Assembly: GCA_016707175.1 (NCBI GenBank) | Contig: JADJIB010000004.1 | Location: 434,001-498,000 of the forward strand | Length of the DNA: 64,000 nt | Origin: Candidatus Phosphoribacter hodrii | GTDB lineage: Bacteria; Actinomycetota; Actinomycetes; Actinomycetales; Dermatophilaceae | Direction: 5' to 3' | Shown here: positions 35,672 through 44,094 of the stretch, piece by piece | Layout: every line of letters begins with the position of its first letter | Numbering within the stretch: position 1 is the first letter of the stretch | The notes under the pieces: model-generated | What the model saw: only the letters and a program-made list of their open reading frames with translations | What the model was told of the DNA's origin: nothing | Database searches by the model: none | Translations under genes and position numbers: made by a program

Positions 35672-37912
35672 ATGCTCGCGGCATACACCGAGGACACCCC
35701 GCTGCGACGGGTCGTCAAACCCGCTCAGGCCGAGGCGCTGGCCAAGAACAAGGGCCTGCACACGGTCGGCGACCTGTTGGAGTTCGTCCCGCGCGGTTAC
35801 CTCCCGCCCAACCAACTGACCGACCTCGGTGAGTTGCGCGACGGCGAGGAGGTCATGGTCGTCGCCGAGGTCGCCCAGGTGTCGGTGGTCCCGATGCGCC
35901 AACGTCGGGGCTTCCGGTGCACCGCGATCGTCACCGACGGTCGCGCTGAGCTCGACCTGACCTTCTTCAGCCGGCACAGATACGACTTTGGGCTGCGGCC
36001 GGGCATCTGGGGTGTCTTCGCCGGCACGGTCACCCGTTACGGAACCCGCCGTCAACTCACCCATCCCGAGATGGAGTTGCTCGACGAGAGCATGTCGGCC
36101 GAACGCGCCGACTACCTGCGCACCCATCAGGTGCCCGTCTATTCGGCGACCGGCAAGGTCACCTCGTTCGTGCTGCGTCAGACGACCTCGCTGGTCCTGG
36201 ACTGTGTGGAGGAGGTCCGCGAGCCGCTCCCGCGCGCGGTCCGGGAGCGCCGCGGACTGCTGGCCCGAGGCGACGCGCTCGAGCTCATCCACCGGCCCCG
36301 CCTGCAGGACGACGTCCGGCCGGGGATGCGCCGCTTGCGCTACGACGAGGCCTTCGTCCTGCAGACGATCCTCGGCCAGCGCCGCCGCGCCGCGCAGGCG
36401 CTGCACACCAGCGCCCGTATGCCGCGTGCTGACGGTCTCCTCGCGGCCTTCGACGCCCGGCTGCCGTTCGAGTTGACCGCGGGCCAGCGCGAGGTCGGCG
36501 ACACGATCGCCGCCGAGTTGGCCGCCGACCGCCCGATGCACCGGCTGTTGCAGGGCGAGGTCGGCTCGGGCAAGACCGTGGTCGCTCTGCGGGCCATGCT
36601 GGCCGTCGTCGATGCCGGCGGGCAGGCCGCCCTGCTCGCGCCGACCGAGGTTCTGGCCGCGCAGCATCACCGCTCGATCAGCGCCCTGCTCGGCGATCTC
36701 GCGATGGGCGGGATGCTCGGCGGGTCCGACCTCGGCACCAAGGTGGCCCTGCTCACCGGGAGCCAATCGACGCCGACCCGTCGCTCGGCCCTCAACGACG
36801 CGGTGACCGGAGACGCTGGGATCGTCGTCGGCACTCACGCGCTGATCCAGAAGCACGTGACGTTCTTCGACCTGGCCCTCGTCGTCGTCGACGAGCAGCA
36901 CCGTTTCGGAGTCGAGCAACGAGATGCGTTGCGCGAGAAGGGCAAAACCCCTCCGCACCTGCTCGTCATGACGGCCACGCCGATCCCTCGCACGGTCGCC
37001 ATGACGGTGTTCGGCGACATGGAGACCGCGACCCTCACCGAGTTGCCGGCTGGTCGCCAGCCGATCACGACGCACGTCGTCGACGAGGCCAAGCCGGGTT
37101 GGGTCGAGCGCACCTGGGCGCGGGTGGCTGAGGAGGTCGGCCGCGGGCATCAGGCCTATGTCGTCTGCCCCAAGATCGGCGATCCGACCGACGGCACGAC
37201 GCTCACCGCCGACACGTCCGACGAGGACGACGGCTGGGACGGGGCGGGCGACGAGGCGGGGGAGGGCGGCATACCCGCCGGTCCGCAGCCACGCCCCCTC
37301 GCCGGGGTGTATGCCGTGCACGACCGGTTGCGCTCCGAGCCCGCCCTCGCGGGGCTGCGGACCGCGGTCCTGCACGGACGGCTCGATGCTGACGCCAAGG
37401 ATCGGGTGATGACGGCGTTCGCCCGCGGCGAGGTCGACGTCCTCATCGCCACGACCGTCATCGAGGTCGGGGTGGACGTCCCCAACGCCACCGTCATGGT
37501 CGTCATGGATGCCCAGCAGTTCGGCATCTCGCAGTTGCACCAGTTGCGGGGGCGGATCGGGCGAGGGAGCGCCCCTGGCCTGTGTCTGCTGATGACGACC
37601 GCGCCGACCCCCACCGCGGCGGCCCGTTTGGACGCCGTCGCGGCGACGACGGACGGCTTCGAACTCTCGCGCCTGGACCTCGCCTCGCGCCGGGAGGGCG
37701 ACGTGCTGGGCTCACGTCAGAGCGGGCGCGGCTCCTCGGTGCGGTTCCTGAGGATGGGCAACCGGGACGACGAAGAACTCATCGCGGCCGCCCGCGAGGA
37801 CGCGTTCGCTGTGCTCGCGGACGACCCCGACCTGGCGGAGCACCCCATCCTGCGCGCTCGGGTGGCAGCGCGTTTGGACGACGAACAAGCCGCCTATCTG
37901 GAGCGTGGGTGA
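35672..37912 (+). CDS. recG: ATP-dependent DNA helicase RecG
   Basis: A 746-residue SF2 helicase. An N-terminal wedge/OB domain (VGDLLEFVPRGYL) is followed by Walker A GEVGSGKT, motif II as DEQHRFGVEQR, TATPIPRT and QLRGRIGRG. A Gly/Glu/Asp-rich insertion lies around residues 510-540. It remodels stalled replication forks. Its stop overlaps the rsmD start (TGATG). Confidence 0.95.
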   Translation: MLAAYTEDTPLRRVVKPAQAEALAKNKGLHTVGDLLEFVPRGYLPPNQLTDLGELRDGEEVMVVAEVAQVSVVPMRQRRGFRCTAIVTDGRAELDLTFFSRHRYDFGLRPGIWGVFAGTVTRYGTRRQLTHPEMELLDESMSAERADYLRTHQVPVYSATGKVTSFVLRQTTSLVLDCVEEVREPLPRAVRERRGLLARGDALELIHRPRLQDDVRPGMRRLRYDEAFVLQTILGQRRRAAQALHTSARMPRADGLLAAFDARLPFELTAGQREVGDTIAAELAADRPMHRLLQGEVGSGKTVVALRAMLAVVDAGGQAALLAPTEVLAAQHHRSISALLGDLAMGGMLGGSDLGTKVALLTGSQSTPTRRSALNDAVTGDAGIVVGTHALIQKHVTFFDLALVVVDEQHRFGVEQRDALREKGKTPPHLLVMTATPIPRTVAMTVFGDMETATLTELPAGRQPITTHVVDEAKPGWVERTWARVAEEVGRGHQAYVVCPKIGDPTDGTTLTADTSDEDDGWDGAGDEAGEGGIPAGPQPRPLAGVYAVHDRLRSEPALAGLRTAVLHGRLDADAKDRVMTAFARGEVDVLIATTVIEVGVDVPNATVMVVMDAQQFGISQLHQLRGRIGRGSAPGLCLLMTTAPTPTAAARLDAVAATTDGFELSRLDLASRREGDVLGSRQSGRGSSVRFLRMGNRDDEELIAAAREDAFAVLADDPDLAEHPILRARVAARLDDEQAAYLERG

Positions 37913-38499
37913 TGACCCGCATCATCAGTGGGCTCGTCGGTGGACGCCGATTGGCTACTCCCGCAGGGGTGTCGACGCGCCCGACCTCCGACAGGGTCCG
38001 CGAGGCCCTCTTCTCGCGCCTGGAACACCAGGAGGTCCTCCAGGGGGCTCGGGTGCTCGACCTGTATGCCGGTTCCGGCGCCCTCGGGTTGGAGGCGTTG
38101 AGCAGGGGGGCCGCCCGGGCGACCCTCATCGACTCGGACAAGGGTGCTGCCAAGGTCGCGCGGCTCAATGCCCAGGCGCTGGGCTTCGGCGACGTGGTGA
38201 CGGTGCGGGCCGAGCCGGTCGAGCGGGCCCTTCTCACCGGCCCTGACCTGGCTGACGGTCGCGCCGATCTGGCCTTCCTCGACCCGCCCTACGACCTGGC
38301 TGAGGACCGACTGGGCGACGTCCTCGCCCTGCTGGTGCACCAGCGGTGGCTGGCGCCCGATGCGCTCGTTGTCGTCGAACGATCAGCCCGCTCGCCGCAG
38401 CCGCGCTGGCCGAGCGGGCTCAGCGCCGCGGGTGAGCGTCGTTACGGCGAGACGAAGGTCTGGTTCGCCGATGCCTCCGGACCCGACGAGTTGGCCTGA
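37912..38499 (+). CDS. rsmD: 16S rRNA (guanine966-N2)-methyltransferase
   Basis: A 195-residue methyltransferase: MTRIISGLVGGRRLATPAG, TRPTSDRVREALFSRL, VLDLYAGSGALGLEALSRGA (SAM site), and the catalytic FLDPPYD (NPPY-type). The ATG overlaps the recG stop, so this start is favoured over earlier in-frame ones. Length is standard. Confidence 0.93.
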   Translation: MTRIISGLVGGRRLATPAGVSTRPTSDRVREALFSRLEHQEVLQGARVLDLYAGSGALGLEALSRGAARATLIDSDKGAAKVARLNAQALGFGDVVTVRAEPVERALLTGPDLADGRADLAFLDPPYDLAEDRLGDVLALLVHQRWLAPDALVVVERSARSPQPRWPSGLSAAGERRYGETKVWFADASGPDELA

Positions 38500-38520
38500 G
38501 CGGCTGCTAGCCTCCCGAAC

Positions 38521-39009
38521 GTGGCGACGATCTGTGTGTGCCCCGGGTCTTATGACCCCGTGACCAACGGTCACCTCGACGTCATCGAGCGTGCCTCGAC
38601 CCTCTTCGACGAGGTCGTCGTCGCGGTCCTCTACAACCCCGCCAAGACCGGCACGTTCCCGGTCGCGCGTCGGATCGAGTTGATCCAGCAGGCCCTCGGC
38701 TCACGACCTCGGGTGCGGGTCGAGTCGTTCGCGGGTCGGCTGCTCGTCGATGTCTGCCAGGACCTCGGCGCCGGGGCGATCGTCAAGGGGCTGCGCGGCA
38801 GCACCGACTTCGCGTTCGAGCTTCCGATGGCGCTGATGAACCGCCACCTCACCGGGGTCGAGACGGTCTTCCTCCCGGGCAACCCGGCATACGAACATGT
38901 GTCGTCCTCCCTCATCAAGGAGGTGCACGCGCTCGGCGGCGACATCACCGGGCTGGTCCCCGACGTCGTGCTGGCCGCCCTGCGCGAGGCGTTGCCGCAG
39001 CGCGATTAG
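38521..39009 (+). CDS. coaD: Phosphopantetheine adenylyltransferase
   Basis: A 162-residue nucleotidyltransferase starting MATICVCPGSYDPVTNGHLDVIERA, with the T/HxGH motif as TNGH. It continues AIVKGLRGSTDFAFELPMALMNRHL and SSSLIKEVHALGGD. It makes dephospho-CoA. GTG start 38521. Confidence 0.95.
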   Translation: MATICVCPGSYDPVTNGHLDVIERASTLFDEVVVAVLYNPAKTGTFPVARRIELIQQALGSRPRVRVESFAGRLLVDVCQDLGAGAIVKGLRGSTDFAFELPMALMNRHLTGVETVFLPGNPAYEHVSSSLIKEVHALGGDITGLVPDVVLAALREALPQRD

Positions 39010-39094
39010 CGTCGTTCGACGCCGTTCCGGTAACCTAGTTCTTCGGTCTACGTCCGTCCGGGGCGTGGATCGAACCCTCAACCAGTCGGAAGTC

Positions 39095-39670
39095 ATGTCT
39101 CGCCTCGATTCTCGCGCGCCCCTCGTGTTCGACACGAGGGAGCTTCGTCGCCAGCCGGGGTCGATGCAGGAGTACACCCGCCGGGTAGAGGTCCCTGAGG
39201 AGATGGGCACCGACATCGTCGCCGTGCCGGCCGGTTCGCCGGTCGACATCGAGCTGCGGTTGGAGTCGGTCTCCGAAGGGGTCCTCGTGAGCGGTTCGGT
39301 CCAAGCCACGGCAACCGGCGCATGCGTGCGGTGCCTGGATCCCGTGAGCCTCCCAGTCGAGGTGAGCTTCCAGGAGCTGTTCGTGTATGCCGATCGGGCG
39401 GCGCACCACCATGAGGTGGACGCCGACTCGGACGAAGCCGAGGTGTACGAGTTGGTGGACGACCTGGTCGATCTGCAGCCCGTGCTCCGGGATGCGGTGG
39501 TGCCTGCACTGCCGTTCCAACCGGTGTGCCGTGTCGACTGCCCAGGGTTGTGCTCCGAGTGCGGAGTCGCCCTTGCGCTTGACCCGGACCACCATCACGA
39601 CGTGCTCGACCCGAGATGGGCGGCGCTCGGCACGATGCTGAGCGACGACCCCGAAGAGAACAGGACCTGA
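39095..39670 (+). CDS. DUF177 (YceD-like) protein
   Basis: A 191-residue protein with VFDTRELRRQPGSMQEYTR, the Cys pair CVRCLDPV, and CPGLCSECG. DUF177 proteins precede rpmF in most bacteria and are thought to take part in 23S rRNA or ribosome maturation; here rpmF follows by one base. ATG 39095 is chosen with GGAAG upstream. Confidence 0.9.
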   Translation: MSRLDSRAPLVFDTRELRRQPGSMQEYTRRVEVPEEMGTDIVAVPAGSPVDIELRLESVSEGVLVSGSVQATATGACVRCLDPVSLPVEVSFQELFVYADRAAHHHEVDADSDEAEVYELVDDLVDLQPVLRDAVVPALPFQPVCRVDCPGLCSECGVALALDPDHHHDVLDPRWAALGTMLSDDPEENRT

Positions 39671-39671
39671 C

Positions 39672-39866
39672 GTGGCCGTCCCCAAGCGGAAGACCTCGCG
39701 CTCCAACACCCGCTCGCGGCGGGCCAACTGGAAGGCCACTGCGGCCGTCCTGACGACCTGCCCGCGCTGCTCGCAGCCCACCCCGCCGCACCAGGCGTGC
39801 CCGTCGTGCGGCACCTACAAGGGTCGGCACGTCGCGGCGGCCGAGCGCTCCGAACACCAGGGCTGA
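39672..39866 (+). CDS. rpmF: 50S ribosomal protein L32
   Basis: A 64-residue protein, (M)AVPKRKTSRSNTRSRRANWKA, with CPRC and CPSCGTYKGR zinc-type cysteine pairs. GTG start one base after the DUF177 stop. Confidence 0.95.
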   Translation: MAVPKRKTSRSNTRSRRANWKATAAVLTTCPRCSQPTPPHQACPSCGTYKGRHVAAAERSEHQG

Positions 39867-39878
39867 TAGCCCACCGTC

Positions 39879-40685
39879 ATGGGACAGACCGGGGGAGGAC
39901 CGGCACCGTCCCTGACGACCCTGCGCGACTACCTCAATGGGGTCATCGGGACACCAGTCGACGACGAGGTGCTTGAACGAGCCCTCACACACCGTTCTTA
40001 CGCGTACGAGAACGGTGGGCTGCCCAACAACGAACGCCTGGAGTTCCTCGGCGACGCTGTTCTCGGGTTGGTCATCACCGACACCTTGTATGCCGCGCAC
40101 CCGGATCTGCCCGAGGGGCAACTGGCCAAGTTGCGGGCGTCCGTCGTCAACATGCGGGCGTTGGCCGATGTCGGCCGCACCATCGACGTCGGTGGCTACG
40201 TGCGTTTGGGGCGCGGCGAGGAGACGACCGGAGGACGCGACAAGGCGTCGATCCTTGCCGACACGATGGAAGCCATCATCGGCACGATCTATCTCTCCGG
40301 CGGCCTTCGGGCGGCTGCTGAGTTCGTGCATCACCTCTTCGACCCGCTGCTGGCCACTGCGGCCGGGTTGGGCGCGGGTCTGGACTGGAAGACCAGCCTG
40401 CAGGAGCTGTGCTCCGCAGGCTCCCTCGGTGCGCCGGACTATCGACTCGTCGAGTCGGGGCCGGACCACGAGAAGAGCTTCGTCGCGGCAGTCCTCGTCG
40501 CCCACGAGGTCCTTGGCGAAGGGGCGGGGCGCAGCAAGAAGGAAGCCGAACAGGCCGCCGCAGAGCAGGCCTGGGTCGAGTTGGCCGCCCGCCGTGACCG
40601 CGCGGAGGCCGAAGCGCGGTCCGACAGCGAGGACGAGGTGGACGGCGTCGTCGAGGCTTCCGCCGCCGGCGACCTCGCGGACTAG
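39879..40685 (+). CDS. rnc: Ribonuclease III
   Basis: A 268-residue enzyme. The RNase III signature NERLEFLGDAVLG is near residues 51-63, and the second metal-binding region is DKASILADTMEAIIGTIYL. The double-stranded RNA-binding domain (from about 160) contains DWKTSLQELCSA and ends GAGRSKKEAEQAAAEQAW. A short acidic tail follows. It processes rRNA and mRNA. Confidence 0.95.
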   Translation: MGQTGGGPAPSLTTLRDYLNGVIGTPVDDEVLERALTHRSYAYENGGLPNNERLEFLGDAVLGLVITDTLYAAHPDLPEGQLAKLRASVVNMRALADVGRTIDVGGYVRLGRGEETTGGRDKASILADTMEAIIGTIYLSGGLRAAAEFVHHLFDPLLATAAGLGAGLDWKTSLQELCSAGSLGAPDYRLVESGPDHEKSFVAAVLVAHEVLGEGAGRSKKEAEQAAAEQAWVELAARRDRAEAEARSDSEDEVDGVVEASAAGDLAD

Positions 40686-40690
40686 GCCTT

Positions 40691-41560
40691 ATGCCTGAAC
40701 TGCCCGAGGTCGAGGTGGTTCGCCAAGGCCTGGCGGCCCACGTCGTCGGCCGGACGGTGTCTGACGTCCAACTGACCGGCGCCCGGGTCGCCCGCCGCCA
40801 CGCCGCCGGCCCCGACGACCTCGCCGCGCGGGTGCGGCATACCCAGGTCGTCGATGCCCGCCGCCGCGGGAAGTACCTCTGGCTGGTCCTTGCGGGCCCC
40901 GCCGGTGACCGCAGCGCGTTGCTGCTGCACCTGGGGATGAGTGGGCAGTTGCTTGTCCAGCCGGCCGACGCCCCCGACGAGCGTCACCTGCATGCGCGGT
41001 TCGACTTCGCCGACGACGGGCCGCAGTTGCGCTTCGTGGATCAGCGGACCTTCGGCGGGATGGCTTTGGCAGAGCTCGACGCCGACGGGATCCCCGACTC
41101 GATCTCGCACATCGCGCCCGACCCGTTCGAGCCCGTCTATGACCGGCGAGCTGTCATCGAACGGCTCAAGGCCCGACACAGTGCCGTCAAGCGCGGTCTG
41201 CTCGACCAAGGCGTCGTCTCGGGCGTGGGCAACATCTATGCCGACGAGGCCCTCTGGCGGGCGCAGGTCCATGGCGGGCGGGCCTCGGACTCGCTGACCC
41301 GGCCGGTCCTGGGCCGCGTCCTCGACCACGCCCGCGAGGTCATGGGGGAGGCGCTGGTCCAGGGGGGCACGAGCTTCGACGCGCTCTATGTCAACGTCAA
41401 CGGAGCCTCGGGCTACTTCGACCGCTCGCTCGCGGCCTACGGCCAGGAGGGGCGGCCCTGCCCGCGGTGCGGGACGCCGATCCGGCGGGAGGCCTTCATG
41501 AACCGCTCGTCGTTCTCATGCCCCCGCTGCCAGCCACCAACACGGGCACCGAAGCTCTGA
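40691..41560 (+). CDS. mutM: Formamidopyrimidine-DNA glycosylase
   Basis: A 289-residue base-excision enzyme. N-terminal PELPEVEVVRQGL supplies the catalytic Pro and Glu. SGVGNIYADEALWRA is the helix-two-turn-helix, and the zinc finger CPRCGTPIRREAFMNRSSFSCPRCQ closes the protein. It removes oxidised guanine. It starts five bases after rnc. Its final ~125 bases are partly duplicated at 42222-42345, marking an insertion site. In actinobacteria acyP and smc commonly follow; here they are 10 kb away. Confidence 0.95.
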   Translation: MPELPEVEVVRQGLAAHVVGRTVSDVQLTGARVARRHAAGPDDLAARVRHTQVVDARRRGKYLWLVLAGPAGDRSALLLHLGMSGQLLVQPADAPDERHLHARFDFADDGPQLRFVDQRTFGGMALAELDADGIPDSISHIAPDPFEPVYDRRAVIERLKARHSAVKRGLLDQGVVSGVGNIYADEALWRAQVHGGRASDSLTRPVLGRVLDHAREVMGEALVQGGTSFDALYVNVNGASGYFDRSLAAYGQEGRPCPRCGTPIRREAFMNRSSFSCPRCQPPTRAPKL

Positions 41561-41611
41561 CGCGAGCTCGCCGCCCCAATCAGCGGTCACATTTGTCAGC
41601 TAAGACTCATC

Positions 41612-41779
41612 ATGTTTGTACAGTTGCCCCGACCAGGCTTGGTAGTCCTGCATGGGTTCGCTGCCGAGGCAGGTGGCTCGGTTCTCGACCTGGACGACGT
41701 CGCGGTGCGCGAGGCAGTCGTGGGTAACGTGACGTCGATCGTCAGCGGCCACGCTCCGGTCTGCGTCGAGCCACTCTGA
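41612..41779 (+). CDS. Small ORF, unknown
   Basis: A 55-residue frame (MFVQLPRPGLVVLHGFAAEAGG ... VVSGHAPVCVEPL-like ending) that overlaps the start of the DUF4143 remnant. No ribosome site is clear. It may be a fragment of a decayed gene rather than a functional protein; I do not recognise it. Confidence 0.25.
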   Translation: MFVQLPRPGLVVLHGFAAEAGGSVLDLDDVAVREAVVGNVTSIVSGHAPVCVEPL

Positions 41780-42128
41780 CCGATTTCGGCCACCTGCTGG
41801 AGACCTTCGTGGTGGGAGAGCTCCGTAAACGAGCATCCTGGCTGGAACAACCGGTCACTCTGGGCGACTGGCGCACGAGCGACGGTGTCGAGGTCGACTT
41901 GGTCATCGAAGGCGATGACGGGCAGCCCTCGCTTTGAGGTCAAGGCCAGCGAGCGAGCGCTCGGCTCAGACTTTCGCGGTCTGTGCAGCTCCGCGAAACT
42001 CTGGGACAGAGGTTTGTCGCGGGATCATCCTCGCCACAGGCACGCGCTCGTACACCTACGACGACCGCCTCCACGTCTTGCCCATCGACCGACTGTGGAC
42101 GCCAGCACTCACCGCCACCGAACAGTGA
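41776..42128 (+). pseudogene. Remnant of a DUF4143-type ATPase gene (C-terminal part)
   Basis: Translating in three frames gives consecutive pieces of one protein tail: TDFGHLLETFVVGELRKRASW, WRTSDGVEVDLVIEGDDG, FEVKASERALGSDFRGL, then RFVAGIILATGTRSYTYDDR and LPIDRLWTPAL before the stop at 42126-42128. This is the nuclease-like DUF4143 region found at the end of archaeal-type AAA ATPases. The ATPase half is missing and at least two frameshifts break the rest. It sits between mutM and a second mutM end. Confidence 0.75.
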
Positions 42129-42221
42129 CAAGCCGGTCAGCATCCCATTGGACGTCGTGGGCCTGGGGTGTGACGGACCTGACGTAGTCGGCAACGTGCA
42201 CGTCGCATTCCGACGAAGTTG

Positions 42222-42345
42222 GGCTACGTCGACCGTTCGCTCGCGACATACGGACAGGAGGGCGGCCCTGCCCCCGCTGCGGCACCCCGATCCGCCGCGA
42301 ACCCTTCATGAACCGCTCGTCGTTCAGCTGTCCGAGCTGCCAGCG
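42222..42345 (+). pseudogene. Second, degenerate copy of the mutM 3' end
   Basis: This stretch reads GYVDRSLATYGQE, then after a one-base loss PCPRCGTPIRREPFMNRSSFSCPSCQ, the MutM zinc finger. It aligns with 41410-41535 of intact mutM. By eye roughly four fifths of bases match; the longest identical block is 23 bases (41493-41515 and 42303-42325). It has no start or upstream part. The frame continues past the finger and is followed by a terminator-like hairpin. Confidence 0.85.
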
Positions 42346-42394
42346 GCCCCCCACGGGGGAGCGGTCGGCGCCAGTTTTCAGCGCCCGGCCGCTC

Positions 42395-42421
42395 GCCCGA
42401 GCGACCTGTAGGTCGTCGGGC
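42395..42421 (+). terminator. Hairpin after the mutM remnant
   Basis: GCCCGAGCGACCT and AGGTCGTCGGGC pair around GT with one bulged base. It lies about 50 bases after the displaced mutM end and may be the original mutM terminator. The following ~200 bases to the methyltransferase start hold nothing I can identify. Confidence 0.55.
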
Positions 42422-42621
42422 GCGTCATCTTGAACGCCCGGGTCAACTGCGACACCGTCTATCCGGCCTCTGTGGCGTCCTTGACCAGATAACGCGGGAC
42501 GACCGTGAGGTGGTCGTGACGGGGCTCCCACCTATTGTCGGTACTACCTGAAAGACTGATTTCCGAACCAGCTGAGCGCACCCGGCGCAAGGCGAGACGG
42601 CTCTGAAGGGCGGGCCCCGCA

Positions 42622-44094
42622 GTGAGCGACAGCAGCGCGGCCTTCAGGTTCGTGGACTTGTTCGCGGGCCTAGGGGGCTTCCACCGAGCGCTGGAGGGAC
42701 TCCATGGAGAGGCCGTCTTCGCCGCCGAGTGGGAGCCCAAGCTGAACGTCCTCTACGAGCACAACTACGGCCTGCGTCCCTGGTCGGACATCAATGACCT
42801 CGATTCTGACGAGAAGATCGCAAGGGAGGTCCCCGACCATGAAGTCTTGGCTGCAGGTTTTCCGTGTCAACCGTTCTCGAAGGCGGGTGACCAACTCGGA
42901 TTCGCCGACTCCGGCCAAGGTCAACTGTTCTTCAAGGTCCTGCAAATCCTCAAGGTGAAGAAGCCCTGCCGTTTTATCCTGGAGAACGTTCCGAACATTC
43001 TGCGCCACAACCAGGGCCAGACCGAGCGCACGATCGTCCGCAATCTGGAGGAACTCGGATACGAGGTCCAGGTCAACCACTATTCACCACACGAACTGGG
43101 CATCCCGCAGGTGCGCGATCGCGCCTACTTCATCGGCTCCCTGGACGGCCTCGACCATTACATGTGGCCCAACAAGCACGTGGATTCCACCGACATCTCC
43201 GACTGCCTCCTCGACGACGTGGAGATCTCCCGGCCGATCCCTGAGCTCACCGCGCGCGCGATCGACATGTGGGGCGACTTCCTGGCCAGGACGCCTCCCG
43301 AACTCAAACTGCCGTCATTCCCCATCTGGTCGATGGAGTTCGGCGCGACCTACCCGTACGAGGACGACACCCCGCCCGCAGTCTGGGATCGGCGCCCCGT
43401 CTGGGGCCTGCGGAACATGGGAGGCCTCAGGGGCAGCTTCGGCTACCTGCTCGACGGGCTGAAGGTCGAGCAGCAGCGTGAACACATCCCTAGCCACGCC
43501 GGCCGTGACGGCGACTTCGATTTCCCCAGATGGAAGCGCAGCTACATCCGACAGAACCGCGAGTTCTACCTGCAGAACCGCGCGTGGATCGACCCCTGGA
43601 TGCAGCAGTGGAGTCCACAGGACTTCCCGTCCAGCTTCCAGAAGCTGGAGTGGAACGCGCAAGGCGAGGTTCGAGACATCGACAACTTCGTCCTGCAGAT
43701 CCGAGCCTCCGGTGTCCGCGTCAAGCGACCCTCAACTGCCCCGAGCCTGATCGCGTTCACTGGGACGCAGGTGCCCATCCTGGGCGCCAACGTCGCCGGC
43801 CAGCGCCGCTACATGACGCCCCAGGAGTGCGCCAACCTGCAGAGCCTCGGTGACATCCGGCTCCCCGAGTTTGACACCGACGCCTATCGCGCGCTCGGCA
43901 ACGCTGTGAATGCCAAGGTCGTGGAAGCCATCGCCGGACCCCTGGTCGACGGTGTCCACCAGCCGACCCCGCCCGGGCTGGCGGCTTGGGTCGGCGACCT
44001 GTCCGACCCTCCGACACCGAGCCACGCGCCCTCTGCACGCTCTCCAGCGCCGCCGTGGACTTCGGTTCCGACGCCTGGGCGAACAGCTGGCTGA
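42622..44094 (+). CDS. DNA (cytosine-5)-methyltransferase
   Basis: A 490-residue m5C methylase. Motif I is FVDLFAGLGGFHRALE (from about residue 10), the catalytic PCQ is in GFPCQPFSKAG (Cys82), ENV is at 121-123, and QVRDR is at 162-166. The target recognition region spans ~190-390, and the final motifs are YMTPQECANLQSL and YRALGNAVNAKVVEAIA. It would protect host DNA from the restriction genes that follow. The last ~30 residues are Pro/Ser-rich and overlap the next gene's probable start (GTG 44055) in another frame. The recognition sequence is unknown. No copy of the genome's dispersed octamer occurs in this gene or the island. Confidence 0.92.
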   Translation: MSDSSAAFRFVDLFAGLGGFHRALEGLHGEAVFAAEWEPKLNVLYEHNYGLRPWSDINDLDSDEKIAREVPDHEVLAAGFPCQPFSKAGDQLGFADSGQGQLFFKVLQILKVKKPCRFILENVPNILRHNQGQTERTIVRNLEELGYEVQVNHYSPHELGIPQVRDRAYFIGSLDGLDHYMWPNKHVDSTDISDCLLDDVEISRPIPELTARAIDMWGDFLARTPPELKLPSFPIWSMEFGATYPYEDDTPPAVWDRRPVWGLRNMGGLRGSFGYLLDGLKVEQQREHIPSHAGRDGDFDFPRWKRSYIRQNREFYLQNRAWIDPWMQQWSPQDFPSSFQKLEWNAQGEVRDIDNFVLQIRASGVRVKRPSTAPSLIAFTGTQVPILGANVAGQRRYMTPQECANLQSLGDIRLPEFDTDAYRALGNAVNAKVVEAIAGPLVDGVHQPTPPGLAAWVGDLSDPPTPSHAPSARSPAPPWTSVPTPGRTAG

